Assembly (NCBI RefSeq): GCF_022406875.1
Contig: NZ_CP023018.1
Coordinates: forward strand, 1,499,914 to 1,563,913
Direction of reading: 5' to 3'
From: Ectothiorhodosinus mongolicus
Lineage (GTDB): Bacteria; Pseudomonadota; Gammaproteobacteria; Ectothiorhodospirales; Ectothiorhodospiraceae
Length of the DNA stretch: 64,000 nucleotides
The notes below the pieces were generated by a model. The model was given only the letters and a program-made list of their open reading frames with translations. It ran no database searches and had not been told where the DNA came from. Below, one piece after another: positions 1 to 7,021 of this stretch; the stretch's first letter is position 1; each line of letters opens with the position of its first letter. Position numbers and translations under genes: made by a program.

Positions 1-207
1 CTTGGGGGGGCTGAGCAAGAGATCGGAGTTATCGAAGTTACCCGGGTCGAGTCGAGATTCTCTGTGGCTAAGATTCGTAGCGGTGAGGGATTTCAAGAGA
101 TGATGATAGCTAGGCCGACCTCGGCGGCTATTCCTGGCCAAAGGTCCCAAGCGCCGGCCGAGGCGCCACGAGCGAACACTGGTGTAGCCTTGCCTTTCGA
201 TAGATAA
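1..207 (+). CDS. C-terminal end of an unidentified protein (gene runs off the left edge)
   Basis: The first frame is open from base 1 to a TAA at 205-207 and gives the last 68 residues of a protein whose start lies outside the window. It contains a regular alternating stretch (IGVIEVTRVESRFSVAKI, then RSGEGF), which looks like a beta-rich module. This is loosely reminiscent of the C-terminal domains of CsgG/FlgT-like outer-membrane assembly proteins. A Pro/Ala-rich tail follows and ends in LPFDR. The family resemblance is only a pattern impression, and the function is not assigned. The next gene is convergent, with a small hairpin between them. Confidence 0.5.
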   Translation, partial: LGGAEQEIGVIEVTRVESRFSVAKIRSGEGFQEMMIARPTSAAIPGQRSQAPAEAPRANTGVALPFDR

Positions 208-241
208 GAGGTATCGGCTGTTTCGAATGTAAACGAAATCA

Positions 242-267
242 GGCGCGCTGATTGGCTCAAGCGCGCC
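242..267. terminator. Hairpin between convergent genes, possible terminator
   Basis: A perfect 8-bp inverted repeat (ggcgcgct 242-249, agcgcgcc 260-267) with a 10-nt loop lies between the plus-strand gene ending at 207 and the minus-strand gene ending at 296. Neither side carries a proper T-tract, so efficient intrinsic termination is uncertain. Confidence 0.35.
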
Positions 268-295
268 CGACTTACTCGAAAGTTAGTGTTTTTAA

Positions 296-691
296 TTAAA
301 AGTTGTATGTCAAACCAAGTGAAAAAGCTGACAAGTCATAACCCGATTCGTCTAAGTACTGAACGTACTCAGCATTAACTCCTAGTTGCGGCGGGGCAAA
401 AAAGTTAAAGCCCGTACCCCAAGTCAGGCCAGAGTCAGTGTCACTCTCTGAAAATCCGGGCACTGATATCGTGCCTTTGCCGCGAGTGAAACCGATTAGC
501 CCGTATACCGAAGCTTGGTCTGCTAACGGCAGATGCCCTAACACATATCCGCCGAAAAAGTTATCTATCTCGAGCTTGGCATCGATCCCTGCAACGCTTA
601 CGGTATCATCATCAATCCCGAAGCCGAAACGACCTTCCACAGAGACGTTAGATAACTCATCCTCTGCAGGGCCTTTGGCATGCGCCATCAC
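296..691 (-). pseudogene. Outer-membrane beta-barrel protein, 5'-truncated remnant
   Basis: The frame encodes about 131 residues of alternating aromatic/glycine beta-strands (for example GFGIDDDTVS, FFGGYVLGHLP, VYGLIGFTRG, LGLTYNF) and ends in Phe, as outer-membrane barrels do. This is the pattern of the small OmpA-like/opacity porin families, normally about 180-220 residues with a cleaved signal peptide. Here no signal peptide exists. The frame is open upstream for only about 14 more codons (starting LTSGKAQKK) before a stop, and the neighbouring frames give no export signal either. A run of eight T lies just upstream (about 708-715). The 5' end has therefore been lost or scrambled, and the product would not be exported. 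Seen: the barrel-like C-terminus and the missing leader. Inferred: a decayed gene. Confidence 0.55.
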
Positions 692-815
692 ATCGAAGAC
701 GCACGCTTTTTTTTGGGCTTTGCCAGAGGTAAGTCACTCTAAACGCCACATTATGTCGCGCTCTTGATGTTTCCTGTCTATAAAAGTATAGATCAGGCGA
801 GAAGAAGAGGGGTTT

Positions 816-1817
816 ATGCCGCAGAACAAAATACACTTTACCCTCGCGCGTCAATGGGAGTTGCTAAAGCAGTTGCCGGCCCGTGGGGAGGGGCGTAGCT
901 CCGCTGAGTTGACGGATACCCTAGTCAGCGCCGGCTTCAAGGTCAGTAAGCGCCAGATCGAGCGAGACCTGTGGGAATTGGAAGAGCGCTTTCCGATTGA
1001 CTGTAATATGGATGTGCGGCCTTATCTGTGGCGCTGGGCTGAGGATGCGAGCTTTGATCTGCCGGGCTTGTCTTTGGCTGAGGCGCTGTCTTTGCGCTTG
1101 ATCGAAGAGACGCTCACCCCGGTGCTGCCCCAGTCGATTATGTCGGTGATGCAGGCGCGCTTTAGCCGTGCCCGGGAATATCTGGACAACAGTCCTCAAC
1201 TGAGGCTCTCTCGCTGGGTGGATAAAGTGCAGACCATTCATCCCAACCTGCCGATGCAGGTCCCTGATGTTGATCCTACCGTGCTTGAAACCGTTCAAGC
1301 TGCGCTAATCGGCGATAAACAACTCGTCGTTGAGTACTTCAGCCTCAAGTCCGACGAGTATCGCGAGATGACTTTGAACCCGCTGGGTTTTGTGCAGCGA
1401 GGGTCCATTAGTTATCTGGTGGCCACGGTGGATGGCTATGGGGATGTGCGCCTGTTTGCGATTCATCGTATGCGTAAAGCAACAGCGCTGAGCCTATCGG
1501 CCCAGCGCCCCGAAGGCTTTAATCTCGAGACCTATATTCGCGAGGGTGCTTTAGAGTTTGGCAATGGCCAGACTATTCAGATTGAGCTCAAGGTGGAGGG
1601 GCCGCTGAGTCGAGTGCTGGCGGAAACGCCGCTGTCTGCGGATCAAGAGCTCAAGCCTAATGGTGGGGATTACTACCTGACTGCCACGGTCATCGATTCC
1701 TGGCAGCTGGACTGGTGGTTGTTATCGCAGATTGATCACATTGAAGTGGTTGCTCCGGTGGCGCTGCGTCAGTCCATTGCTGAGCGTCTGCAAAAAGGGG
1801 TCAGTAAGCATCGCTAG
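816..1817 (+). CDS. WYL-domain HTH transcriptional regulator (YafY/DeoR-like)
   Basis: The product is a 333-residue regulator. The N-terminal 65 residues form a winged helix-turn-helix (FTLARQWELLKQLPARG, then VSKRQIERDLWELEERF). The middle and C-terminal parts match the WYL ligand-sensing fold: LVVEYFSLKSDEYREMTLNP, then SYLVATVDGYGDVRLFAIHR. The namesake Trp-Tyr-Leu is degenerate here (SYLVA). A C-terminal extension domain (WCX-like) follows. The start ATG at 816 is preceded by a purine-rich GAAGAAGAGGGG Shine-Dalgarno region. WYL proteins bind nucleic acids or nucleotides and often regulate accessory or DNA-damage functions. No target operon is evident here, because the neighbours are gene remnants. 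The family call is firm and the regulon unknown. Confidence 0.85.
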   Translation: MPQNKIHFTLARQWELLKQLPARGEGRSSAELTDTLVSAGFKVSKRQIERDLWELEERFPIDCNMDVRPYLWRWAEDASFDLPGLSLAEALSLRLIEETLTPVLPQSIMSVMQARFSRAREYLDNSPQLRLSRWVDKVQTIHPNLPMQVPDVDPTVLETVQAALIGDKQLVVEYFSLKSDEYREMTLNPLGFVQRGSISYLVATVDGYGDVRLFAIHRMRKATALSLSAQRPEGFNLETYIREGALEFGNGQTIQIELKVEGPLSRVLAETPLSADQELKPNGGDYYLTATVIDSWQLDWWLLSQIDHIEVVAPVALRQSIAERLQKGVSKHR

Positions 1818-1890
1818 TATGAGGTTCGATGGGTCGACCACCACTGCATGCGACCAGCCAAGCGGTCGCGCGAATGGGGGTATTAGGCGC

Positions 1891-1919
1891 GTGACGCTCG
1901 TTGCGCGCCACGCTACACT
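1891..1919 (+). promoter_or_regulatory. Candidate sigma-70 promoter of the higBA remnant
   Basis: GTGACG (1891-1896) and TACACT (1914-1919) are separated by 17 bp; each matches the consensus at 4 of 6 positions. The expected start of transcription falls at or next to the ATG at 1926, so the transcript would be leaderless or nearly so. Confidence 0.4.
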
Positions 1920-1925
1920 TCCTCG

Positions 1926-2022
1926 ATGATTCAATCCTTCCGCCACAAAGGGCTGGCTAATTTCTATGAGACCGGTTCAGTGGCAGGAATTCAGTCGAGC
2001 CATGCCAGAGGACTATCACTAA
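1926..2022 (+). pseudogene. higB toxin remnant with its core deleted
   Basis: The first 27 codons (MIQSFRHKGLANFYETGSV, then AGIQSSHAR) are the recognisable N-terminus of the HigB/RelE-like mRNA interferase family. In another frame, immediately after, comes E-D-Y-H-stop (GAC TAT CAC TAA at 2011-2022). This is the usual HigB C-terminus, and its TAA overlaps the higA ATG by one base. HigB proteins are about 92 residues, so roughly two thirds of the gene, including the catalytic and substrate-binding region, is missing. The deletion changed frame, and the N-terminal piece now reads straight through into HigA. The toxin cannot be functional. Confidence 0.75.
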
Positions 2023-2315
2023 TGGCAATGCATAATCCCCCGCATCCCGGAGAATTCATCCTTGAGGTTTACCTAGAGCCTCACTCCATGACTGGACGCC
2101 ATCTGGCCTCGAAGTTGGGTGTTTCACCGTCCACCTTGAATCGAATCTTGCAAGGACGAAGTGGCATTAGCCCGGAAATGGCGCTTCGCTTGTCCAAAGC
2201 GCTTGGCCGTTCGCCCGAAAGCTGGTTGCTGATGCAAGATAACTATGAGCTCTGGCATGCTCGACAAACTGTGGATCTGGGATCCGTCGAGAGAGTCGAC
2301 TTCTGTGCAGCCTAA
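2022..2315 (+). CDS. higA: HigA family antitoxin (XRE-type repressor)
   Basis: This is a 97-residue protein starting MAMHNPPHPG, the standard HigA opening. An XRE helix-turn-helix follows (MTGRHLASKLGVSPSTLNRI) and then the family signature GRSGISPEMALRLSKALGRS-PESWL. HigA binds HigB and represses the higBA promoter. The ATG at 2022 is the normal antitoxin start, overlapping the TAA of higB. Because the toxin gene has collapsed, translation from the toxin ATG at 1926 also runs in frame into HigA and would give a 129-residue fusion. HigA is therefore an orphan antitoxin here. It may still autorepress or neutralise HigB toxins encoded elsewhere; that is inference. Confidence 0.85.
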   Translation: MAMHNPPHPGEFILEVYLEPHSMTGRHLASKLGVSPSTLNRILQGRSGISPEMALRLSKALGRSPESWLLMQDNYELWHARQTVDLGSVERVDFCAA

Positions 2316-2319
2316 GCAA

Positions 2320-2670
2320 GTGATCAACAGAGCAGCTCTACTGCTTCGGTATAAAGAACCGGCGGTTCAGTGGATCAACGAGGCGGATCCCCATCCAGAT
2401 AGTCGAATGATTTCCCTTGACGAGATCAATGAGGACCGGCTCATATATCTCATCAGAGATGAGGATGCCGACTCACCAAGCCACGTAGAGAAATGGGTAA
2501 GGCGAAATTTCAAATCTCTCTTCGAAAATGAATTGAACGGCTGGTATACAGATCCGAGCCTTTGGCCAAACCCACTTACCTACCAGCTGTTTCAAGGCTG
2601 GTTCGAAGTTGAATGCCATTCAATGGTCATCGATACTGTTGGTGGAGTAATAGAGAGCGATGAAACATAA
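2320..2670 (+). CDS. Conserved hypothetical protein, about 116 residues
   Basis: A GTG at 2320, four bases after the higA stop, gives a 116-residue acidic protein. It starts with VINRAALLLRYKEPAVQWIN and has aromatic-rich C-terminal blocks (NELNGWYTDPSLWP, FQGWFEVECHSMVIDT). It resembles a widespread, uncharacterised small protein family whose members share WYTDP.LWP and W...E.HSMV. An in-frame ATG at 2245 would overlap higA by 71 bases and adds a non-conserved leader, so I prefer 2320. No enzymatic motif or membrane segment is visible. The gene could be co-transcribed with higA. Function unknown. Confidence 0.6.
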   Translation: MINRAALLLRYKEPAVQWINEADPHPDSRMISLDEINEDRLIYLIRDEDADSPSHVEKWVRRNFKSLFENELNGWYTDPSLWPNPLTYQLFQGWFEVECHSMVIDTVGGVIESDET

Positions 2671-2854
2671 CGACTCGCTCAAATACGTTTAGCATCGGCC
2701 TCGAGCCGAGCATTGCGATCATCGCGCCCATACGGTTGCCCGTGGAAACGGTGGCTCCGGTTCGACTGATGCGCAGGTATTTGCCGCGATGTTCAATGCG
2801 TCGCTGTTTGCCATATTCATCTTTGTGACCGATATTTCCTAAGCGCATAAACAT
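2627..2854 (-). pseudogene. Possible remnant of a small conserved basic protein gene
   Basis: The minus-strand frame begins MFMRLGNIGH and contains RRIEHRGKYLRISRTGA. This resembles the N-terminus of a conserved gammaproteobacterial membrane-associated protein of unknown function, with a pattern close to RRIEHRGKYLR.SRTGG. The expected longer body is absent: the frame loses that similarity after about 40 residues, then overlaps the 3' end of the plus-strand gene and stops at 2627. I treat it as a broken gene of low certainty; a chance frame cannot be excluded. Confidence 0.25.
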
Positions 2855-3117
2855 ATCCTAATATGTTTTATTGGGAGGCTCTAATGTGCGCAAATATGGT
2901 GAGTGCGTGCGGTGAAAAATTTCTACCTAAATCTCTTTACTAACCCATCATGTCGTCATAGTATGTCGGTCCTATCGTCTCATTTCTTGAATGGTGCAAC
3001 GCACAGTCAATATAGGTGTGATTGAACTATTCTGTTTAATGCAAGTCGATAGATATAGAGCCCCATTGGGTGCACTAAATTATCCGGAATGTCACAAAAA
3101 GGAAATGCAGACCGACC
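2671..3117. other. Intergenic region of about 450 bp without an intact gene
   Basis: Apart from the possible minus-strand gene remnant and the dyad at 2849-2868, I see no coding frame with family features on either strand. Bases 2860-3117 are distinctly more AT-rich than the flanks and separate two accessory genes. A weak AAGGAAA (about 3099) precedes the ATG at 3118. Confidence 0.4.
2849..2868. repeat. Perfect dyad AAACATAT-N4-ATATGTTT, possible operator
   Basis: An 8-bp perfect inverted repeat with a 4-nt spacer spans the start codon (2852-2854, complement) of the minus-strand remnant. The geometry fits a dimeric HTH (XRE-like) operator. There is no T-tract, so a terminator is unlikely. 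Confidence 0.4.
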
Positions 3118-3576
3118 ATGAGTAATGATATCCACAATTTATCTGCCAAAGAGCTGTTTGACCTGGCGAGAAAGCGTGAACAAGAAGAGTGGGAAAAGAC
3201 CCGCTCCGAGCGCCAAGCTAAGATCCGTGCGCTGCGTGCAGAACGCAAAAGCCTGCAGAAACGCCAGGCCAAAGCACTGAAACAGATCCAACAGGCCCAT
3301 GCCGCAGAACTCGCTACGATCGACTCTCAAATCGCTGAGCTCACCGGTAAATCCGCTGCCAAAGGCGCCCGACGGGCCGCCACCGCTGGTGTCACCGCCA
3401 CCGGCGCGGTGATGGATTATCTCGGTGAAGCCCAGCAGGCCAGCTCCAAGGCCATCAAGGCAGCCATGGAAGATATGGGTGCGCCCACCCAGCATGTGTC
3501 CCAGACGCTGGCTTATCTCGTCCGCCAAGGGCAGATCGAGCGCCTGTCGCGCGGTCTGTATCGCGTCGCTGCTTAA
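3118..3576 (+). CDS. Coiled-coil protein with C-terminal winged-helix-like segment
   Basis: This 152-residue protein is not recognised as a named family. Residues about 10-75 form a strongly charged amphipathic helix (EEWEKTRSERQAKIRALRAE), a probable coiled coil. A basic Ala/Thr-rich linker (about 78-103) leads to a C-terminal block QHVSQTLAYLVRQGQIERLS-RGLYRV. That block has the spacing of a winged helix-turn-helix, with a recognition helix followed by the R-L-x-R-G-x-Y wing seen in AbiEi-type antitoxins and other small regulators. No signal peptide or transmembrane helix is seen. It may be a nucleoid- or DNA-associated protein; that is inference. It ends six bases before a REP-like hairpin. 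Confidence 0.6.
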   Translation: MSNDIHNLSAKELFDLARKREQEEWEKTRSERQAKIRALRAERKSLQKRQAKALKQIQQAHAAELATIDSQIAELTGKSAAKGARRAATAGVTATGAVMDYLGEAQQASSKAIKAAMEDMGAPTQHVSQTLAYLVRQGQIERLSRGLYRVAA

Positions 3577-3582
3577 CCAAAC

Positions 3583-3612
3583 GGGGTACGACCCCAGTTG
3601 GGGTCGTACCCC
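3583..3612. repeat. REP-like palindrome, copy 1 (GGGGTACGACCCC family)
   Basis: The left arm ggggtacgacccca (3583-3596) and right arm tggggtcgtacccc (3599-3612) form a perfect 14-bp inverted repeat around GT. It is the same element as at 4542-4577 and 45483-45524. Only a short T-poor tail (ATTCTT) follows, so it is a weaker terminator than the other two. The next start codon lies seven bases downstream. Confidence 0.85.
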
Positions 3613-3619
3613 ATTCTTA

Positions 3620-4021
3620 ATGAGTATCCAGCAGGCTTATCGGGACGCCGAATACTGGGTCTTAGCGGATCAGCGGTTTTGTCTTGCGATCGATGTGCCC
3701 AGCCACTCTTTGCAGCGGCTGTATAAACGGTATGGTGTGACTTGTAGCGCGCTATTGACCGCCTTTAATCCGCAAAGTGAGCGATTAAAGGATGATCTTA
3801 ATCAGTCTCGACAGCATTCTTTGCTCAAAAGGCTGCGGTCCATGGGATTGAATACTTGTCCGGCGATAAACTCTGATCCAAAAGGCGTATGGCCAGACGA
3901 AGAAAGTGTTTTGGTCTTTGGTATAGAGCGCCATGATGCCGAGACGCTGGCTAGGCAGTTTCAACAAAAAGCTTTTTTGTGGATTGGTGATGATTGGCGT
4001 CCGCAACTTATTTGGATCTAA
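3620..4021 (+). CDS. DUF3293 domain protein
   Basis: This 133-residue protein begins MSIQQAYRDAEYWVLADQRF. Its blocks C-SALLTAFNPQSERLKDDLNQ and DEESVLVFGIERHDAETLAR, then a C-terminal FQQKAFLWIG, match DUF3293, a small cytoplasmic family of unknown function with a conserved TAxNP motif and a nearby Asn/Arg. The ATG at 3620 starts seven bases after a perfect 14-bp hairpin. The usual Shine-Dalgarno window is therefore occupied by the right arm of the repeat, and no AGGA-like sequence is visible. Either translation is weak and structure-controlled, or it is coupled to the upstream gene that ends at 3576. Confidence 0.7.
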   Translation: MSIQQAYRDAEYWVLADQRFCLAIDVPSHSLQRLYKRYGVTCSALLTAFNPQSERLKDDLNQSRQHSLLKRLRSMGLNTCPAINSDPKGVWPDEESVLVFGIERHDAETLARQFQQKAFLWIGDDWRPQLIWI

Positions 4022-4053
4022 CTTTCTCCACCCACTTAATAGGAAGGTGATTT

Positions 4054-4524
4054 ATGACACAAACAGCTCAAGTGTTAGCACCATCAGCCCAAGAAGCCAT
4101 CTGCGAAGCGCTGAACCAGTGCTTGGCCGATGCTGCCGTGGCAACCATGCTGGCACAGAATTTTCATTGGAATGTGACGGGTATGGCTTTCGGGCCTTTG
4201 CATGAATTGTTTCAGCAGATGTATGAAGACCATTTTGCGGCGCAGGATGAGATTGCCGAGCGCATCAAGGCCCTGGGTGGACATGCTGAGGGACAATTGG
4301 CACTCATGCTCAAGCGCTCAAAGGTGGTTGAAGATGCGGGTAGCTCGGGGTCCGAGGCGATGATCAAAGCCATGGCTCAAGCTCAAGAGACCCTGGCACG
4401 CACCATGGCCGATACAGCCAGCTTGGCTGAGCAGCATGGCGACAACCTCACCGAGGATCTATTGATCGCACGAGGGCAGGTGCACGAGAAGTTCGCTTGG
4501 ATGATGCGTGCATACTTAGGATAA
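4054..4524 (+). CDS. dps: Dps family ferritin-like DNA-protection protein
   Basis: This 156-residue protein has the four-helix Dps fold. The ferroxidase ligands are present with correct spacing: H38 (NFHWNVTG), H50, D65 and E69 (AAQDEIAERI). Dps forms dodecamers that oxidise Fe(II) with hydrogen peroxide, store iron and protect DNA in stationary phase. The Lys-rich DNA-binding N-tail of E. coli Dps is lacking, so it may act mainly as a mini-ferritin, as many short Dps proteins do. A good Shine-Dalgarno AGGAAGGTG precedes ATG 4054. A REP-like terminator follows the gene. I see no obvious OxyR or Fur box. Confidence 0.92.
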   Translation: MTQTAQVLAPSAQEAICEALNQCLADAAVATMLAQNFHWNVTGMAFGPLHELFQQMYEDHFAAQDEIAERIKALGGHAEGQLALMLKRSKVVEDAGSSGSEAMIKAMAQAQETLARTMADTASLAEQHGDNLTEDLLIARGQVHEKFAWMMRAYLG

Positions 4525-4541
4525 GTGTGACTTGAATTAAC

Positions 4542-4581
4542 AAGGGGTACGACCCCAGCAAAGGGGTCGTACCCCTTTTTT
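4542..4581. terminator. REP-like palindrome, copy 2, acting as dps terminator
   Basis: A 15-bp perfect stem (aaggggtacgacccc 4542-4556; ggggtcgtacccctt 4563-4577) has a 6-nt loop and six T (4576-4581) on the plus side. It sits between dps (+) and tRNA-Leu (-), where a terminator is expected. The repeat therefore doubles as an intrinsic terminator for dps and possibly, more weakly, for the tRNA. Confidence 0.8.
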
Positions 4582-4590
4582 CTGCTAATA

Positions 4591-4677
4591 TGGTGCCGAG
4601 GAGAGGACTTGAACCTCCACGGGGTCTCCCCCACTAATACCTGAAACTAGCGCGTCTACCAATTCCGCCACCCCGGC
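4591..4677 (-). tRNA. tRNA-Leu (anticodon CAG), CCA encoded
   Basis: Read on the minus strand, the 87-nt gene starts GCCGGGGTGGCGGAATTGG and ends in CCTCGGCACCA. Acceptor arms GCCGGGG/CCTCGGC pair (one G-T). The long class II variable arm (after TATTAGTG) and the TTCAAGTCC T-loop are those of tRNA-Leu. The anticodon loop TTTCAGGT gives CAG (complement of 4641-4643), reading CUG codons. The terminal CCA is encoded. It is transcribed divergently from rnr. Confidence 0.95.
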
Positions 4678-4720
4678 AAGGGTCTGGCCCCGATGCGGAC
4701 AGGGCCCGCAAGGATCGCGA

Positions 4721-4749
4721 ACTTTAAGATCATCCCTGAGGGTTGTCAA
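4721..4749 (-). promoter_or_regulatory. Strong sigma-70 promoter for tRNA-Leu
   Basis: On the minus strand a perfect TTGACA (4744-4749) is 17 bp from TAAAGT (4721-4726), followed by a GC-rich discriminator. This is typical of stable-RNA promoters under stringent control. Transcription would start near 4714, leaving a leader of about 37 nt before the tRNA. Confidence 0.75.
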
Positions 4750-4782
4750 CTCTCAAACCGTTTAGGAAAGCCAGAAAAAGTT

Positions 4783-7017
4783 ATGCCAAAAAGCAAATCC
4801 GCCGGCCTCAAAGATCCCAACTTTGAACGTGAGGCCAGTAAATACGAACGCCCCATCCCCAGTCGCGAATTGATTCTCCAGGTGCTGGCTGATAGTGACG
4901 GCCCCATCATCTTTGAAAGACTTGCTGACACCCTGCAACTCGCCTCCGATATTGACCTAGAGGCGCTGCGGCGGCGAGTACGTGCCATGGAGCGCGACGG
5001 TCAGATTGTCTGCAATCGCGCGGGCGGTTGGTTGCCGGTGAATCAATCGGATTTGGTGCGCGGCCGCATCATCGGTCATGCCGATGGCTTTGGCTTTTTG
5101 GTGCCGGATGAGGGCGGTGATGACTTGTTTCTTTCGCCCAGACAAATGCGCACCCTGATGCATGGGGATCGCGCGGTCGCCAGGGTCGTGGGCGTTGATC
5201 GTCGCGGCCGGCGCGAGGGCTCGGTGATTGAGGTGCTTGAGCGCAACACCCAACAGGTCGTGGGGCGTCTGCATTTAGAGGGCGGTATTGGCTTTGTGGT
5301 GCCCGATAATAAACGCCTGCCGCAGGATGTGTTGGTGCCGGCCGATGGCCTGAATGGCGCGCAATCCGGGCAGATCGTGGTAGCGCGTATCAAACAACAG
5401 CCCTCCAAGCGCAGCGGCGCCATTGGCGAGATTATTGAGATCTTGGGCGAGCACATGGCGCCGGGTATGGAGATCGATATCGCCGTACGCGCTCATGGTC
5501 TGCCGTTTGAATGGCCTGAAGCCGTGCTCGAATCAGCGGACGCGTTTGGTGTTGATATTCCCCAAGAGGCGATCCAGGGTCGTGAGGATTTGCGGGAACT
5601 GCCGTTAATCACCATTGACGGCGAGGATTCACGGGACTTTGATGACGCGGTGTATTGTGAACCGGCGGGTCGCGGCAGCTACCGACTTTGGGTAGCCATC
5701 GCGGATGTCTCTCACTATGTGCGTCCGGATGATGCTTTGGATCAAGAGGCGCGGGTGCGCGGCACTTCGGTATATTTCCCGGAGCGAGTGATACCGATGT
5801 TGCCCGAGGTGCTCTCAAACGGCCTGTGTTCTTTAAACCCTCATGTGGATCGCCTGTGTCTGGCGTGCTGCTTGCAGATCAATGCTCAGGGGCAGATCCG
5901 GGATTTCAGTTTTCATGAGGCCGTGATGCGCTCGCAGGCGCGCATGACCTATACCAAGGTCGCGCAAATGCTGATCGACAGACGCGCGGATGTGATTCGC
6001 GAGCATGAGGCTTTACTGCCGCATCTGGAGCACCTGTATGCGGTCTACAAACTGCTGCGTAAGGCTCGGGATCAGCGCGGCACTATCGATTTTGAAACCA
6101 CCGAAACCAAGATCATTTTTGGCGCCGACCGCAAGATCGAGCGCATTGTGGCCTATGAGCGCAATGAGGCACATAAGATCATTGAGGAGTGCATGATCGC
6201 TGCCAATGTGGCGGCTGCACGGTTTTTGAAAAAGCACCGCATGCCAACCCTGTATCGCGTGCATGAAGGGCCGCGCGCTGAGAAGTTGGCGGACCTGCGC
6301 CAGTACCTGGGGGCTATGGGTTTATCGCTGGGCGGCGGTGATGAGCCCGAGCCGCAGGATTTTGCGCGGTTGTTGGAGTCGGTGCGTGAGCGTCCAGATG
6401 CGCATTTAGTACAAACCGCGCTGCTGCGTTCCCTGTCGCAGGCAGTCTACAGCCCTGAGCTTTTGGGGCACTTTGGTTTGGCGCATGAGGACTATCTGCA
6501 TTTCACCTCACCGATTCGCCGCTATCCCGATCTTTTGGTGCATCGCGGTATTCGCCATGTGCTCTCAGGAAATAAACCCGGGCAGTTTCGCTACACGGGC
6601 ATCGATATGGCCTCCTTGGGCGAGCATTGCTCCATGTCAGAGCGGCGCGCGGATGAGGCTTCATGGGATGTCGAGGCTTGGCTTAAGTGCGAGTACATGC
6701 AAGATCGGGTGGGTGAGGTATTCGAAGGGATTGTCAAAACCGTCACCTCGTTTGGCTTGTTTGTTGAGTTGAGTGAGATTTATGTCGAAGGGCTGGTGCA
6801 CGTCACCAGTTTGTCGCGCGATTACTATCACTATGACCCCATGGCGCAGTGTCTGCGCGGTGAGCGCAGCGGCCGACGTTTTCATGTGGGCGACACTCTG
6901 CGGGTCAAGGTGGCCCGGGTAAATTTGGATGATCGCAAGATCGACTTTGTACCGGATGAGCCTGAACCTGAGGCCAAAGCCCCTTCCGGAAAACGTCGTA
7001 AACGCCGTAGGAGATAG
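4783..7017 (+). CDS. rnr: Ribonuclease R (3'-5' exoribonuclease)
   Basis: A 744-residue RNase R. The N-terminal winged helix (SRELILQVLADSDGPIIFER) is followed by two cold-shock domains (about 85-230) and the RNB catalytic domain with the acidic signature DGEDSRDFDDAV at about residue 278. The C-terminal S1 domain (EGIVKTVTSFGLFVELSEIY, about 643-730) is followed by a basic tail, GKRRKRRRR. The enzyme degrades structured RNA, matures small RNAs and takes part in trans-translation quality control. I chose ATG 4783 over the in-frame codon at 4693 because the family begins near MPKSKSAGLKDPNFEREA; the extra 30 codons lie in the divergent promoter region of tRNA-Leu. rlmB follows four bases later, as in many gammaproteobacteria. 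Confidence 0.97.
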   Translation: MPKSKSAGLKDPNFEREASKYERPIPSRELILQVLADSDGPIIFERLADTLQLASDIDLEALRRRVRAMERDGQIVCNRAGGWLPVNQSDLVRGRIIGHADGFGFLVPDEGGDDLFLSPRQMRTLMHGDRAVARVVGVDRRGRREGSVIEVLERNTQQVVGRLHLEGGIGFVVPDNKRLPQDVLVPADGLNGAQSGQIVVARIKQQPSKRSGAIGEIIEILGEHMAPGMEIDIAVRAHGLPFEWPEAVLESADAFGVDIPQEAIQGREDLRELPLITIDGEDSRDFDDAVYCEPAGRGSYRLWVAIADVSHYVRPDDALDQEARVRGTSVYFPERVIPMLPEVLSNGLCSLNPHVDRLCLACCLQINAQGQIRDFSFHEAVMRSQARMTYTKVAQMLIDRRADVIREHEALLPHLEHLYAVYKLLRKARDQRGTIDFETTETKIIFGADRKIERIVAYERNEAHKIIEECMIAANVAAARFLKKHRMPTLYRVHEGPRAEKLADLRQYLGAMGLSLGGGDEPEPQDFARLLESVRERPDAHLVQTALLRSLSQAVYSPELLGHFGLAHEDYLHFTSPIRRYPDLLVHRGIRHVLSGNKPGQFRYTGIDMASLGEHCSMSERRADEASWDVEAWLKCEYMQDRVGEVFEGIVKTVTSFGLFVELSEIYVEGLVHVTSLSRDYYHYDPMAQCLRGERSGRRFHVGDTLRVKVARVNLDDRKIDFVPDEPEPEAKAPSGKRRKRRRR

Positions 7018-7021
7018 TTCG

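Noticed and set aside
3583-4581. CRISPR-like array from the repeated GGGGTACGACCCC units
   Set aside because: Copies are far apart, irregularly spaced and palindromic without spacers; they fit REP elements.
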